From the NCBI GenBank assembly GCA_038116945.1, contig JAYOEY010000015.1, forward strand, positions 21,251 through 85,250: a stretch of DNA of 64,000 nucleotides, given 5' to 3'. Source of the stretch: JAYOEY01 sp038116945 (GTDB lineage Bacteria > Pseudomonadota > Alphaproteobacteria > MPNO01 > UBA2964). Below, piece by piece: positions 60,870-64,000 of the stretch. The stretch's first letter is position 1; each line of letters begins with the position of its first letter. The translations under genes were made by a program, and so were the position numbers. The notes under the pieces are model-generated. The model had not been told where the DNA came from, did not search any database, and saw only the letters and a program-made list of their open reading frames with translations.

Positions 60870-61486
60870 GGACACCCTTCGTCGCCGCCGCCCTGTTCCT
60901 TGCGGGCGTATTGTTCGGCGGGCCGGCTTCGGCCTACTGCATCGTCAATCAGGCGAATATTCCGGTCATCGTCAGGCTGGAGACTCCCAACCCGCTCGGC
61001 GGGTTTCACAGGATCGTATGGGCCGGCCAGCAGGCATGCTGCGACTGGTTCGACCGGCGCTGCAATCCGACCGGCACGCGGGACGACCTGCTCCAGTTCC
61101 GTATCCGGGACCGCAAGAGGGGCCAAACGCCGAGCCAGTATTTCTGCCTGAACGCGGTTGCTCAGAAAATCTATGGCGTGGCCAACGGGACGATTACCGT
61201 GACGCGCGAAGACCAGAAGGACGGGCAGCTTACCTGCACCAGCAAGGATTTCTTCAACCGAGACGTCAAGTTCGAAACCCACAGGCCCAAAAAGCGCGTC
61301 ATCCGGCCGATCGTGCCGCCGCCCATCGTCGTTCCCGATGGGCCTCCCGAACCGCCGGAAAACGAACCCGACTCGAACGCCCCGACAGACGTGCAGACCC
61401 CCGCCGGTGAAGCGCGGCCTGCCGCTCGGCCCGGCGTCAGAGTTCCGGAAACGGCGCCGCCAACGCCGGCACGGCCGGCGCCCTGA
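60866..61486 (+). CDS. Secreted Cys-rich protein with proline-rich tail, DUF1036-like region
   Basis: A 206-residue exported protein. Signal peptide 1-23 (FVAAALFLAGVLFGGPASA). The mature domain (~24-135) has six Cys at 25, 58, 59, 66, 94 and 124, consistent with three disulfides, and strand-rich segments (VIVRLETPNPLGGFHRIVWAG, AVAQKIYGVANGTITVTRED). It vaguely recalls DUF1036-type proteins, but I do not assign it. The last ~60 residues are Pro-rich and disordered. It overlaps the SDR stop by 4 nt (ATGA), placing it at the end of the riboswitch operon. Function unknown; it could be an extracytoplasmic binding or wall-associated protein. Confidence 0.72.
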   Translation: MRTPFVAAALFLAGVLFGGPASAYCIVNQANIPVIVRLETPNPLGGFHRIVWAGQQACCDWFDRRCNPTGTRDDLLQFRIRDRKRGQTPSQYFCLNAVAQKIYGVANGTITVTREDQKDGQLTCTSKDFFNRDVKFETHRPKKRVIRPIVPPPIVVPDGPPEPPENEPDSNAPTDVQTPAGEARPAARPGVRVPETAPPTPARPAP

Positions 61487-61498
61487 GATCGGCGCCTG

Positions 61499-64000
<2,502 letters not shown>

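Overview
The window is about 64 kb of GC-rich DNA from an alphaproteobacterium, most plausibly a Rhodospirillales-type lineage. The evidence is a C4-pathway 5-aminolevulinate synthase (hemA), rnpB directly ahead of a complete division and cell wall (dcw) cluster, the order ftsZ-lpxC-bamD-recN-ligA, and candidate CtrA (TTAA-N7-TTAA) and CcrM (GANTC) sites. I see no tRNA, rRNA, CRISPR array, insertion sequence or prophage. Both edges cut genes: a class III aminotransferase on the left and metH on the right.

Region 1 (1-16.0 kb) is mixed housekeeping and catabolism. It holds the aminotransferase end, hemA, a mismatch-type uracil-DNA glycosylase gene without a canonical start codon, a dispersed inverted-repeat element, a ketopantoate reductase-family gene, RidA, TfoX-N and ribbon-helix-helix genes, and a giant AsmA protein. 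A leftward cluster follows (FAD-linked D-2-hydroxyacid dehydrogenase, metallo-beta-lactamase-fold hydrolase, 3-hydroxyanthranilate dioxygenase, DUF1445 protein). Then comes a rightward group: a hypothetical protein, DUF3750, TerB/DnaJ, an EamA exporter and an AmpD-like amidase.

Region 2 (16.0-35.4 kb) is rnpB followed by mraZ-rsmH-ftsL-ftsI-murE-murF-mraY-murD-ftsW-murG-murC-murB-ddl-ftsQ-ftsA-ftsZ. Most neighbours overlap by 4 nt (ATGA or GTGA). A periodic set of MraZ boxes lies in front and a strong hairpin terminator follows ftsZ. These genes make lipid II and assemble the divisome. lpxC, bamD, recN and ligA continue rightward to 41.3 kb.

Region 3 (41.3-54.5 kb) holds an aminopeptidase P with an N-terminal extension, a small unknown gene, prmA, uvrD, an S1C protease-like protein that has lost its whole catalytic triad, and a ClC channel. 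A probable catabolic group follows: thioesterase, CoA-binding ligase subunit, and a 4,5-dihydroxyphthalate decarboxylase-like protein, divergent from a fumarate reductase-like flavoprotein.

Region 4 (54.8-61.5 kb) is the most unusual part. A clear TPP riboswitch precedes a tightly packed operon: LuxE-like acyl-activating enzyme, LuxC-like acyl reductase, a three-gene ABC importer (ATPase, permease, NMT1/ThiY-type binding protein), a short-chain dehydrogenase and a secreted Cys-rich protein. No luciferase or recognised thiamine gene is present. The arrangement suggests thiamine-regulated uptake of a carboxylic acid and its reduction to aldehyde and then alcohol, for example an oxidised thiamine or pyrimidine derivative. 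That function is an inference. metH closes the window on the other strand.
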